Below are positions 9,427-19,535 of a stretch of 64,000 bases of DNA, one piece after another (the stretch's first letter is position 1; the number at the start of each line of letters is the position of its first letter). The notes beneath the pieces are model-generated. The model saw only the letters and a program-made list of their open reading frames with translations, had not been told where the DNA came from and did not search any database. Source of the DNA: Chlorops oryzae (taxonomy: Eukaryota > Arthropoda > Insecta > Diptera > Chloropidae); assembly GCA_020466095.1 (NCBI GenBank), contig CM035807.1, forward strand, positions 62,067,812-62,131,811. The letters are read 5' to 3'. Made by a program: the position numbers and the translations under genes.

Positions 9427-11112
9427 TTTTGGACCAGAGAAACTGGATAGCGACCCTATAGGAATTTTTTGTGCAGATTCCGAATCTGGTACCCGTTTTT
9501 CTCTATCACGTCAAGTTTTTGAGAAATCGTTAAATAACGGTTTTTGACATTTTTACCTATAGTCTATGTCAATAATGAGGTCGTAGACCCTATATGCCTT
9601 AACCAATTTCAAAGTTTTTGGTACTCATATGAAAGAGGAATGACAACGCAACATATCCTTTATACACAAATTTGGAATTGATTCAGTAACTTGGAAGCTA
9701 TAGGGCAAAAAACGCGATGCTGATTTCCAATTTTTAGCGATTTTGTTTAAAAACTTGAAATTCAAATGGTTATAATTTCCGAACCAAGGCTGGTATTCCA
9801 GGTCTTAATACTTTGAATGAAAGAACAATCAATTGAAAAAGTTTTGAGCCTAAAACAAAAAAAATCCGTTGTGTCGTTCTAATTTTATGATGATTTTCGC
9901 TGAAAATGACAAAAACGAATTTTTATTTTTGGTATATTCTTCGCTCGTTCATATGCATATTTCAGTTCGAATTGTGTATGTTGGTAAAACTGGCTTAAAA
10001 AACATAAAACTTAAATTCTATTTTAAACCTATCTTTAAAGCTAAAACCAATTTAAACTTTAAAAATGAACAGAATTTGAACTGAGCCTTTTGTATTGTTT
10101 ACTATCTGTTTCGCGTATAAGGGACCAGCAATAGTCACTCAACATTCCTTCATCCCAAAAGCCCTTATAATTTTTTTCAATCCTCTGTAAAATCCTACAT
10201 AAAAATAGTTGGAGGACTCTTGAAAAATTATCGAAAAATGGGAGTTCGGATGTCACTAAAAATACATTTTCTCCACTCACATTTGGATTTCTTCCCCGAA
10301 AACTTGGGCAAAACTAGCGACGAACAAGGAGAGCGCATTCACCAGGACCTACAGAGGATTGAAAAAAATTATAATGGCTTTTGGGATGAAGGAATGTTGA
10401 GTGACTATTGCTGGTCCCTTATACGCGAAACAGATAGTAAGCAATACAAAAGGCTCAGTTCAAATTCTGTTCATTTTTAAAGTTTAAATTGGTTTTAGCT
10501 TTAATGATAGGTTTAAAATAGAATTTAAGTTTTATGTTTTTTAAGCCAGTTTTACCAACATACACAATTCGAACTGAAATATACATATGAACGAGCGAAG
10601 AATATACCAAAAATAAAAATTCGTTTTTGTCATTTTCAGCGAAAATCATCATAAAATTAGAACGACACAACGGATTTTTTTTGTTTTAGGCTCAAAACTT
10701 TTTCAATTGATTGTTCTTTCATTCAAAGTATTAAGACCTGGAATACCAGCCTTGGTTCGGAAATTATAACCATTTGAATTTCAAGTTTTTAAACAAAATC
10801 GCTAAAAATTGGAAATCAGCATCGCGTTTTTTGCCCTATAGCTTCCAAGTTACTGAATCAATTCCAAATTTGTGTATAAAGGATATGTTGTGTTGTCATT
10901 CCTCTTTCATATGAGTACCAAAAACTTTGAAATCGGTTAAGGCATATAGGGTCTACGACCTCATTATTGACATAGACTATAGGTAAAAATGTCAAAAACC
11001 GTTATTTAACGATTTCTCAAAAACTTGACGTGATAGAGAAAAACTGGTACCAGATTCGGAATCAGCACGAAAAATTCCTATAGGGTCGCTATCCAGTTTT
11101 TCTGGTCCAAAA
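9427..11112. repeat. 1.69-kb near-perfect palindrome (foldback insertion in env)
   Basis: Arms 9427-10189 and 10350-11112, each 763 bp, are reverse complements with only scattered single-base differences; the loop is 10190-10349 (160 bp). Outer termini read TTTTGGACCAGA at the left and TCTGGTCCAAAA at the right. The element interrupts env of the errantivirus. Loop and right arm encode the ORF at 10220-10480, and the left arm repeats its last 45 or so codons in inverted form. A transcript through it would fold into one long duplex. No target duplication was found. Confidence 0.9.
10220..10480 (+). CDS. C-terminal piece of an uncharacterised repeat-associated protein
   Basis: 86 codons. From residue 11 it reads MSLKIHFLHSHLDFFPENLG, then DEQGERIHQDLQRIEKNY, then a WDEGMLSDYCWSL block. 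I recognise this arrangement as the C-terminal region of an uncharacterised protein seen repeatedly in arthropod and other invertebrate genomes. The name and function are unknown to me. The first ATG gives a longer frame (MKNYRKMGV..) whose extra residues may not be natural. The segment HFLHSHLDFF lies in the loop of the palindrome. From about LQRIEKNY onward the coding lies in the arm and is duplicated inversely at 10087-10189. No upstream exons are present, so this is a transduced fragment. Confidence 0.5.
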   Translation: MKNYRKMGVRMSLKIHFLHSHLDFFPENLGKTSDEQGERIHQDLQRIEKNYNGFWDEGMLSDYCWSLIRETDSKQYKRLSSNSVHF

Positions 11113-12500
11113 GTTGGCCTTTATTTGTAAACTTGTGTTATTGAATTCGCATTGAAGAACTCTTCTTTTCTTATCTTTATACTGCAGTTTGTAAAAGTTA
11201 TAAGGGCGTTATTTTCTATGGTCAAATTTCGTTTGTCGCAAGTTTGTTCCAACTTTATTTTCTTAGCGTTTTTAAACAAAATTTTACCTTCATCAACATA
11301 TTGCGCAAACGTTTTATTTCTTAAAATTAAATAACAGCAATGGCGACTTCTTTTTAACTCTTTTAAAATTGCGTTATCTTGATATGTAAAAAATGTACTG
11401 TTGACTTGTACCTGTTGAGGTTATTAATTCATAATCAGCCATTATTTCGAAATATTTATTATTTGGTATTGATGCTATTAAATTTACTTCTGTTTTCAGT
11501 AACGTTTTGGGTAATGTAATTACTATTATAATCGAGCCCTTGGCATGTGATAATATTCCTACACGCACAAATTTTAATTTAAAAAATCAATTTCGAAATT
11601 TTCTACTTCTTCTGAGGTTTAAATGATTGGGTGTATTAAACGATGTTTTGCAGCTGCAATATTGTCCTGTATTAGGTTTATCTTTACTTCAATGCTTTGC
11701 AGCTTAAAAATTCATTGAACAATATGCGCTTCACTATGTCCATGTAACTCTTATCCAATTTATTTATAGAATATCTATCTTTGTGTATAGCATTTCTTAT
11801 AATGCCCAAAGTCTGGTTAAAGTAAGTATTTATACTTATTTTTTCATTGAGGCCCCCTATAGCATTGTGGCTATTTTCTGTCACTATCTGAAGGTGCTCT
11901 TTGAATTCCTGCCTGCCTGATTGTCCATATTTCCAAACAACCATTTTGATGCGGTCCCGCTGCATCCATTAGTCCCCTTATAAAACGCCTCTGCTCAGAC
12001 GGGGTTATGGGGTTATGGATTTTAGTTTTGTTCTTATATTTTCGATTTCATGGATTAACAACTTTTTGTTGTATATTTCTACCTGATTCATGAAAATTTC
12101 TATTGAGTCTACCATGTCCGCTATTTCTTTTGGATGAATAATATGTAAGATTGTGTATGAAGCCACTACAATTTATGTGTCTTGTATGGGAATTTCTACA
12201 AAACCCTTTTGTTCGGTAATCGGTGTTGTTAACAAGTAACTCCCGCCCATTGACAACAACGAAAAACGCAATGCACAAGACCGAATTCAATTTATGTTCA
12301 GTTAGATCGGTTAATCGTTTTAAATTTCTTCTGCTTATTCTTATTATTCCTTAAATACAATTTGGTAAGTTGTGAATGCGTTTTAACGTGTCATAGTGGT
12401 TATGCTTCGATGAATTCAGCTTTATTTTATTGATGCTATTATTTTCAGAAGTTAAATCAACTTGAATTCTGGGGTTGTTCAAAATATTCATGTCTGTGAA
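11113..12500 (-). pseudogene. Errantivirus env, surface/fusion part, broken
   Basis: The minus-strand translation shows a basic cleavage-like stretch SEQRRFIRG (near 11970-11995). A hydrophobic fusion-peptide segment follows with the block SKWLFGNMDNQAG (near 11920-11955), characteristic of errantivirus envelope proteins, then heptad-type sequence (HLQIVTENSHNAIGGLNEKI, near 11850-11910). A frameshift falls between the cleavage site and the downstream part. Stops interrupt the N-terminal surface domain between 12050 and 12500. The C-terminal anchor lies beyond the palindrome at 9131-9424. This is an old, non-functional copy. Confidence 0.65.
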
Positions 12501-12879
12501 ATATAAAAATAATTTTCGAGATATGTGGGTTTTAAAAGTTTCGATAGGGCATTCTTATTTAAACATCGCCTTAAGATGTTAAGAAGAAATTCCTAGTCAT
12601 ACTAAAGTTTAAAAACAGTAAGACCTCACCAAACGTGATAAAAATCTTAATTTTTCGATAAATTTTTTACATTAAAGAACTCTTTACGGCACTCTAAAAT
12701 TGTTATTGAATTTTTTGTTTAGCGGATTCGTTCTTAAAAATAAAATTTGACTACCGCTTATTTTGATTTTATATTCTGATTTACGCTTTAAACAACAACA
12801 AAAATTTAAAAAAAACCATTTCCCACTGTTGGTAATTTCCAAGTGTATTTTTACGACGGAAATCTGAGTCTAATTATGA
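12501..12879. other. Unassigned stretch between env and PTP segment
   Basis: AT-rich, with many stops in all frames on the element strand. I could not say whether it is decayed env, untranslated sequence brought along with the phosphatase, or both. Confidence 0.3.
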
Positions 12880-13600
12880 TTACTATTTGCATACTGTATT
12901 AATGTTCTGTAAAAGAATATGTAGTGATTTGTGCTACTTACAGAATATGCTCTTTGTGTTCAAATTTTTTTAAACTAATTCCGGAATTTCTTTTTCCATT
13001 CCTAATGTCAAATGAGTAAGTGCGATAAGTAATACCGTCCGATGCTGGCGCTACAATGTACTACAGCTAATGAATTTTTCAGTTTGACTTGTTGCTGAAT
13101 TTCGTCCCAAAATCTTAGCAGTGTACTTGGCTTGGGCGTGCCATTGTTGGGCTTCGTTCAAAATTGCCAGTGCAAGATTTTGCGTAAATTCCCATTGTTC
13201 AAATTTTTTATTTCTAGTTTACTTGATACAAAGTCCTCTTCTGAAACTTTCTTAGCTGTTTTTGTCTCAAATTCATTGCATCTAAAAATTTCTCTCTCGT
13301 TTTTTCCCAATACTGGTAACATTTTTCCACCCCTTCTTCTTTTATTCTTGTTAACATTATTATATTGAAACAATTCTGTTCCCATACAATACGCCAAAAA
13401 TCATTTGTTGTGTTTATTAATGGTCCCTGAGTTGCTATGTATTCTTTTGTATTTTTAACCGCACTCACGAAGTTGGCATGCATGTTATTAGAGCCGCTTT
13501 CAGTTGCGTTTATGAGTTTTACTCTGCTGTGATCGAGGCATGGTACGTTAGCGCATCTGTTTTTATCTTTATTTTTCTTTCAAATTGTTTATTTTCCCCT
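12880..13600 (-). pseudogene. Protein tyrosine phosphatase domain inside the errantivirus
   Basis: Classical PTPs hydrolyse phosphotyrosine. Read from 13600 downward, the minus strand gives the conserved PTP blocks in order: KNRCANVPCLDHSRVKL, then KEYIATQGPL and DFWRIVWEQN, then IIMLTRIKEEG and KCYQYW (13330-13450). Next come TPKPSTLLRFWDEIQQQ (about 13080-13135) and the P-loop VVHCSASIGR with the HC-x5-R signature (about 13034-13062). A C-terminal helix block QRAYSVSSTNHYIFFYRTLIQYA closes it (about 12890-12960). The domain is thus nearly complete, but it has frameshifts after KCYQYW and after the P-loop. The WPD loop reads KPNNG, so the general-acid Asp is lost. It begins directly after the integrase C-terminus and precedes env in the same orientation. 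Capture of a cellular or viral PTP by the retroelement is the simplest reading; insertion of a processed gene copy is the alternative. Confidence 0.75.
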
Positions 13601-13724
13601 CTAGGGGATCGTTTTACAACCAACCGATGTTCTTTCTTTAAGCCTATCTTGCCCAATTCTTTCATTGTTTCTTTGATTTTCTGTGCCGAAATTTTTAGGT
13701 CTTTTTTTATTGCACAAACTTATT

Positions 13725-14520
13725 CGTGCTTCTTCTGACGATTTTTTATTAAAGTTTTATGAAAAGCCTTTTCTCGACAATTAATTTTTAGGCCTACGTT
13801 CGTTGAAGTCGCATTGGAAATAACTTCATAAGGTCCATTCCAAGGGGGACAAATTTAGTTTTTCTATTTTGGTTTTTCAAACCAAACCTTGTCTCCTTCT
13901 ATAAAGTCTCGTGTTTTTTAATTCTTGTCATATTATTTTTTTAGCTTTTTCATTAGCGCATTTCTGATTTTTTCTTGGTAGCTCATAAGTTCGTTGGATT
14001 TGGTACTTAAAAATTTTACTATAGTCATTCGCATTGTATAATAGAGCAGGTTTCTGTTTTAGTTTGACGGGAATTTTGAAATCAAAACCGAATAAGATTC
14101 TACGTGGGGTTTGTTTCGTGGATGAATGAGCTGTGTTGTTATGCACGTGCATTGCATGGTGCAGCAATTCGTTCGAGTAAGTTCCGTCTCCGTTAACAAA
14201 ATTTCGAAGGTATTCTACCAATTTATGATGACTTCTTTCTAATCAGCCATTCGCTTCGGGGTACTTTGTAGAAGTTTATTACTTCTTTACGCCTAAAATT
14301 TTGCAAACTTCTTTAAAAAGTATGGATGTTAAATTAGTACCATTGTCGGTTTCCAATACTTTAGGGATGTTAAATTTGGAAATTATTTTTTTGACAAATG
14401 TTCGCGCCACAGTTGAAGCCTCCGCATCTGGAATTGACGTGATCGGGTGTGGGCCAACTATGTCCATGTAAACCTTATCGAGTGGTCGATGGGGTATCTC
14501 CGTGATGGCCATAGGGCTTT
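13725..14520 (-). pseudogene. Errantivirus integrase, broken
   Basis: Integrase joins element cDNA to host DNA. The core shows PLDKVYMDIVGPHP with the first catalytic Asp (about 14460-14490) and VLETDNGTNL with the second (about 14320-14350). After one stop comes YPEANG.LERSHHKLVEYL with the Glu (about 14215-14260). The ORF at 13928-14221 continues with HAMHVHNNTAHSSTKQTP. The C-terminal domain IEGDKVWFEKPK and GPYEVISNATSTNVGLKING-like block is at about 13740-13915. All three D,D,E residues are visible. At least two stops and a frameshift break the frame. Confidence 0.75.
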
Positions 14521-15200
14521 AGTCAATTATTGAGCTTTTATTTTTTTGGTAGAGTTTACATGTATCTATATATGCTTTAATTTGGCGTTGCATTCCCTCC
14601 CATTTATATTGACTGCGTATTCTTAAACACGTCTTAAAGAGACCTTAATGCCCTGCAATTGGGATGTCATGCAAAATCTTTAAAAACTTTTGAATTTCAC
14701 CCTGATCTAAAAAAAAAAGCATACGTGTCTTCGCCTTCGACGTTTTGAAGTTTTTTATTTAGTGGGTTTAATTCTGCTTCCTCTAAAGTTGTTGTTTGTG
14801 ATCTGGTATCAATGTTTATTTTATTTTTTAAGGGCGTTATTCTGCTTAAGGCGTCTGCATTTAAATTTTTCTTCCCTGGCTTATAACAAATGTCAAAATC
14901 ATATTCTAAAAGTTTCAGTCAAAAATCTTGTATCCTGGTCCTTCAAATTCACTATTCCTTTTAATCGTTTGTGGTCTGTGAAGATTTTGAAATGTTTTCC
15001 TCAAAGATATGTCCTAAAATTATTGACTGCCCAAACTATTGCTAGAAATTCTTTTTCTATTGTTGAGTAACGCCATTCGGTGGCACTAAGCGCTCTACTA
15101 GCGTTGGAATTTGGGAAGGTCTTGTCCTGGAGCATCTTGAGATAAGACGGCTCCTAGAGTTTCATTACTAGCATTTGTAGTTAAAATGAATGGTGTCTCT
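14521..15200 (-). pseudogene. Errantivirus RNase H and linker, heavily decayed
   Basis: Just downstream of RT the block PPILQYPD..TPFILTTNASN.TLGAVLSQ can be read at about 15110-15215. The catalytic Asp of the usual TTDAS motif is Asn here. Most of the rest (connection domain and zinc-binding HHCC part of integrase) is too decayed for firm boundaries. Stops occur in all frames. Confidence 0.55.
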
Positions 15201-16257
15201 TAATCTGGGTATTGAAGGATGGGAGGACTTGTGACTGCGTTTGGGAATTGTTCCGTTGCCTTTTGGCAGTTTGGCAGTTCTCGGTAATTTTGTCAAAGGT
15301 AGTGAGATTTGCGGCTGCTGGAATGAACTTTCTATAATAGTTAATTATACCCAGAAATGCCTGACATTGTTTAATATTTTTTGGTGTCCCAATGTCTTTC
15401 ACACACTTTACCTTTTCCGGGTCTGGCAAGACTCCCACTTGTGCACATTTGTGGCCTAAATATACCACTTCTTTTTGTAAGAAATTGCATTTTTCTGTTT
15501 GCAATTTTAAATTGTTTTTTCTCAATACTTCGAGGACTCTTCTTAAGCGCATATCATGTTCATTTTAATTTCTGGCATAGATGACGATATCATCGAGATA
15601 TACAAAACAGTCAACGCCCTGTTAAGATACTGTTCATTATGCGCTTAAACGTTGCAGCTGCCCCTGTGAGCCCGAACGGCATCCTTGGAAATTCTAAATA
15701 ACCTAAACCTGTGCTAAATGCTGTTTTCCCTTCCCATTGTCCTCCAATTGCACTTGGTGGAAGCCACTAGCCAAGTCTAGTGTTGAAAAGTAACGGCTGT
15801 AACCTAGTTGGTCCAGGATCTCGTCGGGAGTTCATTTCTTTCTTTTAGTGTTTCTGCAGCCTGTACTGCCTGGAATTATAGGGTGGGTGGTCTACTGCTG
15901 TTGATATTTGGTGCTTCAGGACTGACGCGTATGAAAGTTTATCTCCTTGCAAATGCAAAACATCTGAGTAATCCTTAAATATGCTTCGTATTGAATTTAA
16001 CTCATCTTTATTAAGACTGCTGTCTAAAGTAACCTTTTTGACTAAATGGTCATAACGAATATCATCATTCCAGCACTTATTCAACTGACTCACATTTGGG
16101 ATGTGTTATTCCGTGAAATCTTCTTCTCAATCGAATTCAAATTCAATATCTGTGTTTAATCTGATGGCACTACTATTCGTATTTAAAATTGGTACATAAC
16201 CTTTTCCATTTATGATTCTCGTAAGCGCGCTTCCTACGAAAACATTTGGTTTTATAT
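15181..16257 (-). pseudogene. Errantivirus reverse transcriptase with protease tail, broken
   Basis: Reading down from 16257: KPNVFVGSALTRIINGKGYV..ILNT is the protease/RT linker, RSIFKDYSDVLHLQGDKLSY.SVLKHQI (about 15900-16000) is the segment preceding RT, and VYLDDIVIYA near 15580 is the active site with both Asp present. Then come RLRRVLEVLRKNNLKLQTEKC and YLGHKCAQVGVLPDPEKV (15181-15552), and QAFLGIINYYRKFIP. Stops between 15550 and 15850 interrupt the fingers/palm region. The DINE-like repeat is inserted directly upstream of the linker (16258), separating it from gag and the protease core. Confidence 0.8.
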
Positions 16258-17330
16258 GTTTTTATACCCAGCGTAAGCGGGGTATATTAGTTTTGTGCAA
16301 ATCCTGTAACAGAGAGAATTAAGCTCCGGAGATATAAAAAAATATATATAGAAATGATCAGGATCAAAAACTGAATCGATTTAGACATGTCCGTCTGTCC
16401 GTCTGACCGTCTGACCGTCTGACCGTCTGTCCGTCTGTCCGTCCGCCCATGTTCGGATCTCCTCCGAAACGCCTGAACCATTGAAGTCGCAATTTGGCAC
16501 ACATGTATATCGGGAACCGAGTATGATTCTAATAAAAAATGGAAGACATCTGCCGACTGCCACGCCCACAAATGAATTTATTGAGTTTTCAGTAAAATGC
16601 TTATAACTTGCGAACCACTCAACACGTTCCATTGATATTTGGTTTACTGTTAAAGTACAAAAAGGCACATATTCTACAAAAAAATGGAAGCCGTCCTCCT
16701 CGAGCCACGCCCACAAATAGGCCCACAAATAAGGGCTTATCGTAACTTGTGAAGTAAAGGGCGCAGAAGCTTCAAATTCGCAACATAGGTTTGTCAGGGC
16801 TAATTTAAGGTGTAGGAACAAAAATTTATATAGCCCGCTCACTGCCACGCCCACAAATGGAGAATTTTTGGTACTTCCGAAGTAAAAGGCGTAGAAGCTT
16901 CAAATTCGCAACATAGATTCACCAAGGCGAATTAAAGTTGTAGGAAAATATTTAATGTGGCCCGCCCACTGCCACGCCCAAAAATGAAGATTTTTCGGTA
17001 CTTCCGAAGTAAAAGGCGTAGAAGCTTCAAACTGGCAACATAGGTTCACGAAGGCGAATGAAAGGTGTAGGAAAAAGTTTAATGTGGCCGGCCCGCTGCC
17101 ACGCCCGCAAATGAAGATTTTTCGTAACTTCCGAAGTAAAAGGCGTAGACGCTTCAAATTCGTAACATAGGTTCGCCAAGGCGAATAAAAGGTGTAGGGA
17201 AATAATTTTTGTGGCCCACGCATTGCCACGCCCACAAATGAGAAGCAAAACATAGTGCGCCAATAATGTGGGGACGCTGGGTATTTCAAAGTCGGGCTTG
17301 ACCGACTTTAGCTTTCTTACTTGTTTATTC
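16258..17330 (-). repeat. DINE-1/Helentron-like repeat with about 127-bp central tandem units
   Basis: The best copy in the window. One end (17330 downward) reads CAAGTAAGAAAGCTAAAGTC and carries the stem TCGGTCAAGCCCGAC. The other end (16258-16290) has 'atacccagcgtaagcggggtat', a hairpin-like terminus, and 'atacccagcgt' is matched inverted by 'acgctgggtat' at 17273-17283. In between lie a GTCY microsatellite (about 16387-16447) and four to five tandem units of about 127 bp, each with 'gccacgcccacaaatg' and 'cttccgaagtaaaaggcgtag'; unit starts near 16843, 16971, 17098 and 17225. This layout (subterminal inverted repeat, GTCY run, 3' hairpin, central tandem repeats) is that of DINE-1-type elements. 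It is inserted in the errantivirus. Confidence 0.8.
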
Positions 17331-17339
17331 TTTATAATA

Positions 17340-19410
17340 TTTACTTCGAGTCTTTTTGCATATATTGCTATTATTCTTGCTTGACATATATTTTCTATCG
17401 TTGACGTCTATAATGTTATTACCCCTTCCTCTTTCGTCGAGTTCATCAAAAAAAATCTTGTTTAATTCTAGGTCCTTTAAATGCATTGTATCCTAAAATT
17501 ATATTGTTTCTTCTTTTTTGTCTCTTTTTACATGCGTCCTTTTTGTAACTAGATAAGGCCTTTCATTTTCGAACGTTTTGAGGGCTTTCCGGTCTTTAGG
17601 CCTTGACCGGGTCGCTGAGAGATTCCTTTCCTATTATCTTGTTGCTGTAAGTTACAAAATCTCGTTATATGCCCATATTTCGAGCACTTAGAACATTGCC
17701 TATTTATAGGCGGACGATTGTTTTCTATGCCCGTCTCACTAGACTTCTGATATACATTTTGCGTACTGAAATTCCGATTTCCTATTTCATTAAAATTTTT
17801 AGTGTTTACATTTTGAGATCTGATTGGATCAAAATGCTGTTTCGGGTTTGAATTTGGCTGCTCTAAAATTTGCCCTGAGTTATAAAATTGTTGTCTGATA
17901 TTCTGCTGATTTGGCTGCCCATTGGTGTTTTCCCGTCTACTGGTAATCTACAAAATCTATTACTTTCGTGACCTTTTGTCTTACATATATTGCAAAAAAG
18001 ATTCCTAAGCGTGCCAAAACAATTACTATATATATTGCCTCTTCTTTCACAATAAGTGCAAGTTTGTGCTTCTGAGCGTGTAAGGGGTATTCATTCTCGG
18101 CTGGCATATGTCCCGAGTATGACCGACTGACTCGCAAAGAGAACAAGCCAATCGAATGAGGGTATTTGGGGAGGCATTGACTCACAAAATTGTTGACACT
18201 AGATTTTATATTATATCCAATGTGAAGATCTTCAGACTCTTCTGCCAATTTGATTTAATCAGAAATCGGTCTACCCTTATTTGTTCCTTATTTGCATATA
18301 ATATAAGGATCCCTTACACCAAAAATTATTTTGTTTGTGGCCAGTTTTCTATATTCACTTAGTGCGGATACTGCCTCTGAGGAATTCTACGACTTATTGA
18401 TAATTTTGTCTTCCTCATTCAATAGAAACTCTCGCTCTCTCGGTATCCTGCTGCCCTGCTCCTGCTATTTGTGATCTATTTGTTTCGAGACTACCACGCT
18501 TTAAGAACTCCGTTTTTATTATGGAACAAAGCTCATACAGGCCAATAAATGCCAACTGATTAATTTTTACATAAGCTACGCCAGATAGTCTGTTTTTTTA
18601 TGCATTTTATAATGTCTCATGCATTATATGTCATGTGAAAGCTCATCTACTTGTACTGGATTATTCATGGTTATTCCTATTGAAGGCACGCTGCTTGAAA
18701 CAGAGGGTTGAGACCGAAAATTAGGTGTGTGAATGTGAGCCTCAATTATTTTTGTAGAAGGAATTGTATTTGTCACCGTCACCGGTGTAATTTTGTTTTG
18801 GGCAGGGCCTGTGCTTGTGAACGCAATAGGTGAGGATTCAATATTTCCTGTATATGTCCTTGTCGTTCTTAATTTTCGTGTCAGATTTGGAGTGGGAGAA
18901 GTGGCACAGACTGTCCTTAAGTTGGTTTTAAATTTTTGAACTTCTTGTTTCAATTAAATTACTACTTTTTTACTTGATTTTAGACTTGATTTACCCTGCT
19001 CGATCAACTCTGCTGTTTCTTTTCCTACTGCCCGTTTTAATTTTTTCCTGAGAGTGTCGTTCTGCTCTTCCGAAACTTTTATTATATTATCCTTTTCTTC
19101 GATTTGCTTTCTTAATTTCTTACAGTTTCTGTCAAGCAGTGTTATCAGTGTTTCTTCTAACTTTTTCTTTTTATCTTTTGAGACTTGACTTAAAAGACCT
19201 ACTGTATCCTTGATTTTGTTAGTGAGAAAACTTGGTTCTTAAAGTTTTGTAAATTGGACGAACATGGCTTGATCTGTAATTAGTTGCGAAATTTCTTTAT
19301 TGAAACCAACCTCCTTTACTTATTCGCACGTATCAGCTAAAATGGATTTCGCATATATTTCTGACTGATGTAGAGTCTGTCTAAGTTTTTCTAATTCCTG
19401 TTCCATAGGA
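17340..19410 (-). pseudogene. Errantivirus gag, broken
   Basis: Gag would form the capsid and bind genomic RNA. The start MEQELEKLRQTLHQSE lies at about 19404, followed by lysine/glutamate-rich coiled-coil-like sequence (19000-19350). A threonine/serine/proline-rich stretch is at 18624-18953. Nucleocapsid knuckles follow: CNICKTKGHESNRFC (about 17945-18000) and CSKCSKYGHITRFC (about 17650-17700), both C-x2-C-x4-H-x4-C type. At least three stops interrupt it. An identical start peptide is recognisable at 26602-26640, the broken second copy. Confidence 0.65.
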
Positions 19411-19535
19411 AATTTTCTAAAAAATTTTAAATATGTTAGTTAGATATGTTAGTTAAAATTCTGTACTCACCATTTTCATTCTTCCGTTTGCTAACATGTA
19501 TTCCCTCGTCAGCGATGAATCTGCTACCGTTGTCA
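19411..19535 (-). promoter_or_regulatory. Errantivirus leader with splice donor
   Basis: 'gaaaatggtgagtacag' on the minus strand (about 19460-19478) is a strong donor upstream of the gag start, as expected for the spliced env RNA. The block 'cagcgatgaatctgctaccgttg' (19511-19533) recurs at 32660-32682 in the leader of the second copy. Upstream of it the similarity ends, so the 5' LTR of this copy is missing or replaced. Confidence 0.5.

Larger units (their letters stand above)
9131..19535 (-). mobile_element. Errantivirus-like Ty3/gypsy element (copy A) with captured PTP domain
   Basis: On the minus strand the order is leader with splice donor (about 19404-19535), gag, protease, RT, RNase H, integrase, a PTP-like segment, and env. 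The YLDD active site in RT, the furin-site/fusion-peptide region and the transmembrane tail of env place it with insect errantiviruses (17.6/297/ZAM-type). Two insertions break it: a DINE-like repeat at 16258-17330 and a palindrome at 9427-11112. All ORFs carry stops and frameshifts, so it is an old copy. Its leader shares a 23-bp block with 32659-32682, showing that a second copy lies at 26.6-33.5 kb. The LTRs of copy A were not identified. Confidence 0.75.

Noticed and set aside
9869..10670. Mirror-image 71-codon ORFs in the two palindrome arms
   Set aside because: AT-rich and not recognisable; they exist twice only because the arms are inverted copies.
12880..13600. PTP as a normal host gene exon set
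   Set aside because: It is flanked closely by integrase and env of the same retroelement in the same orientation, and it is frameshifted.
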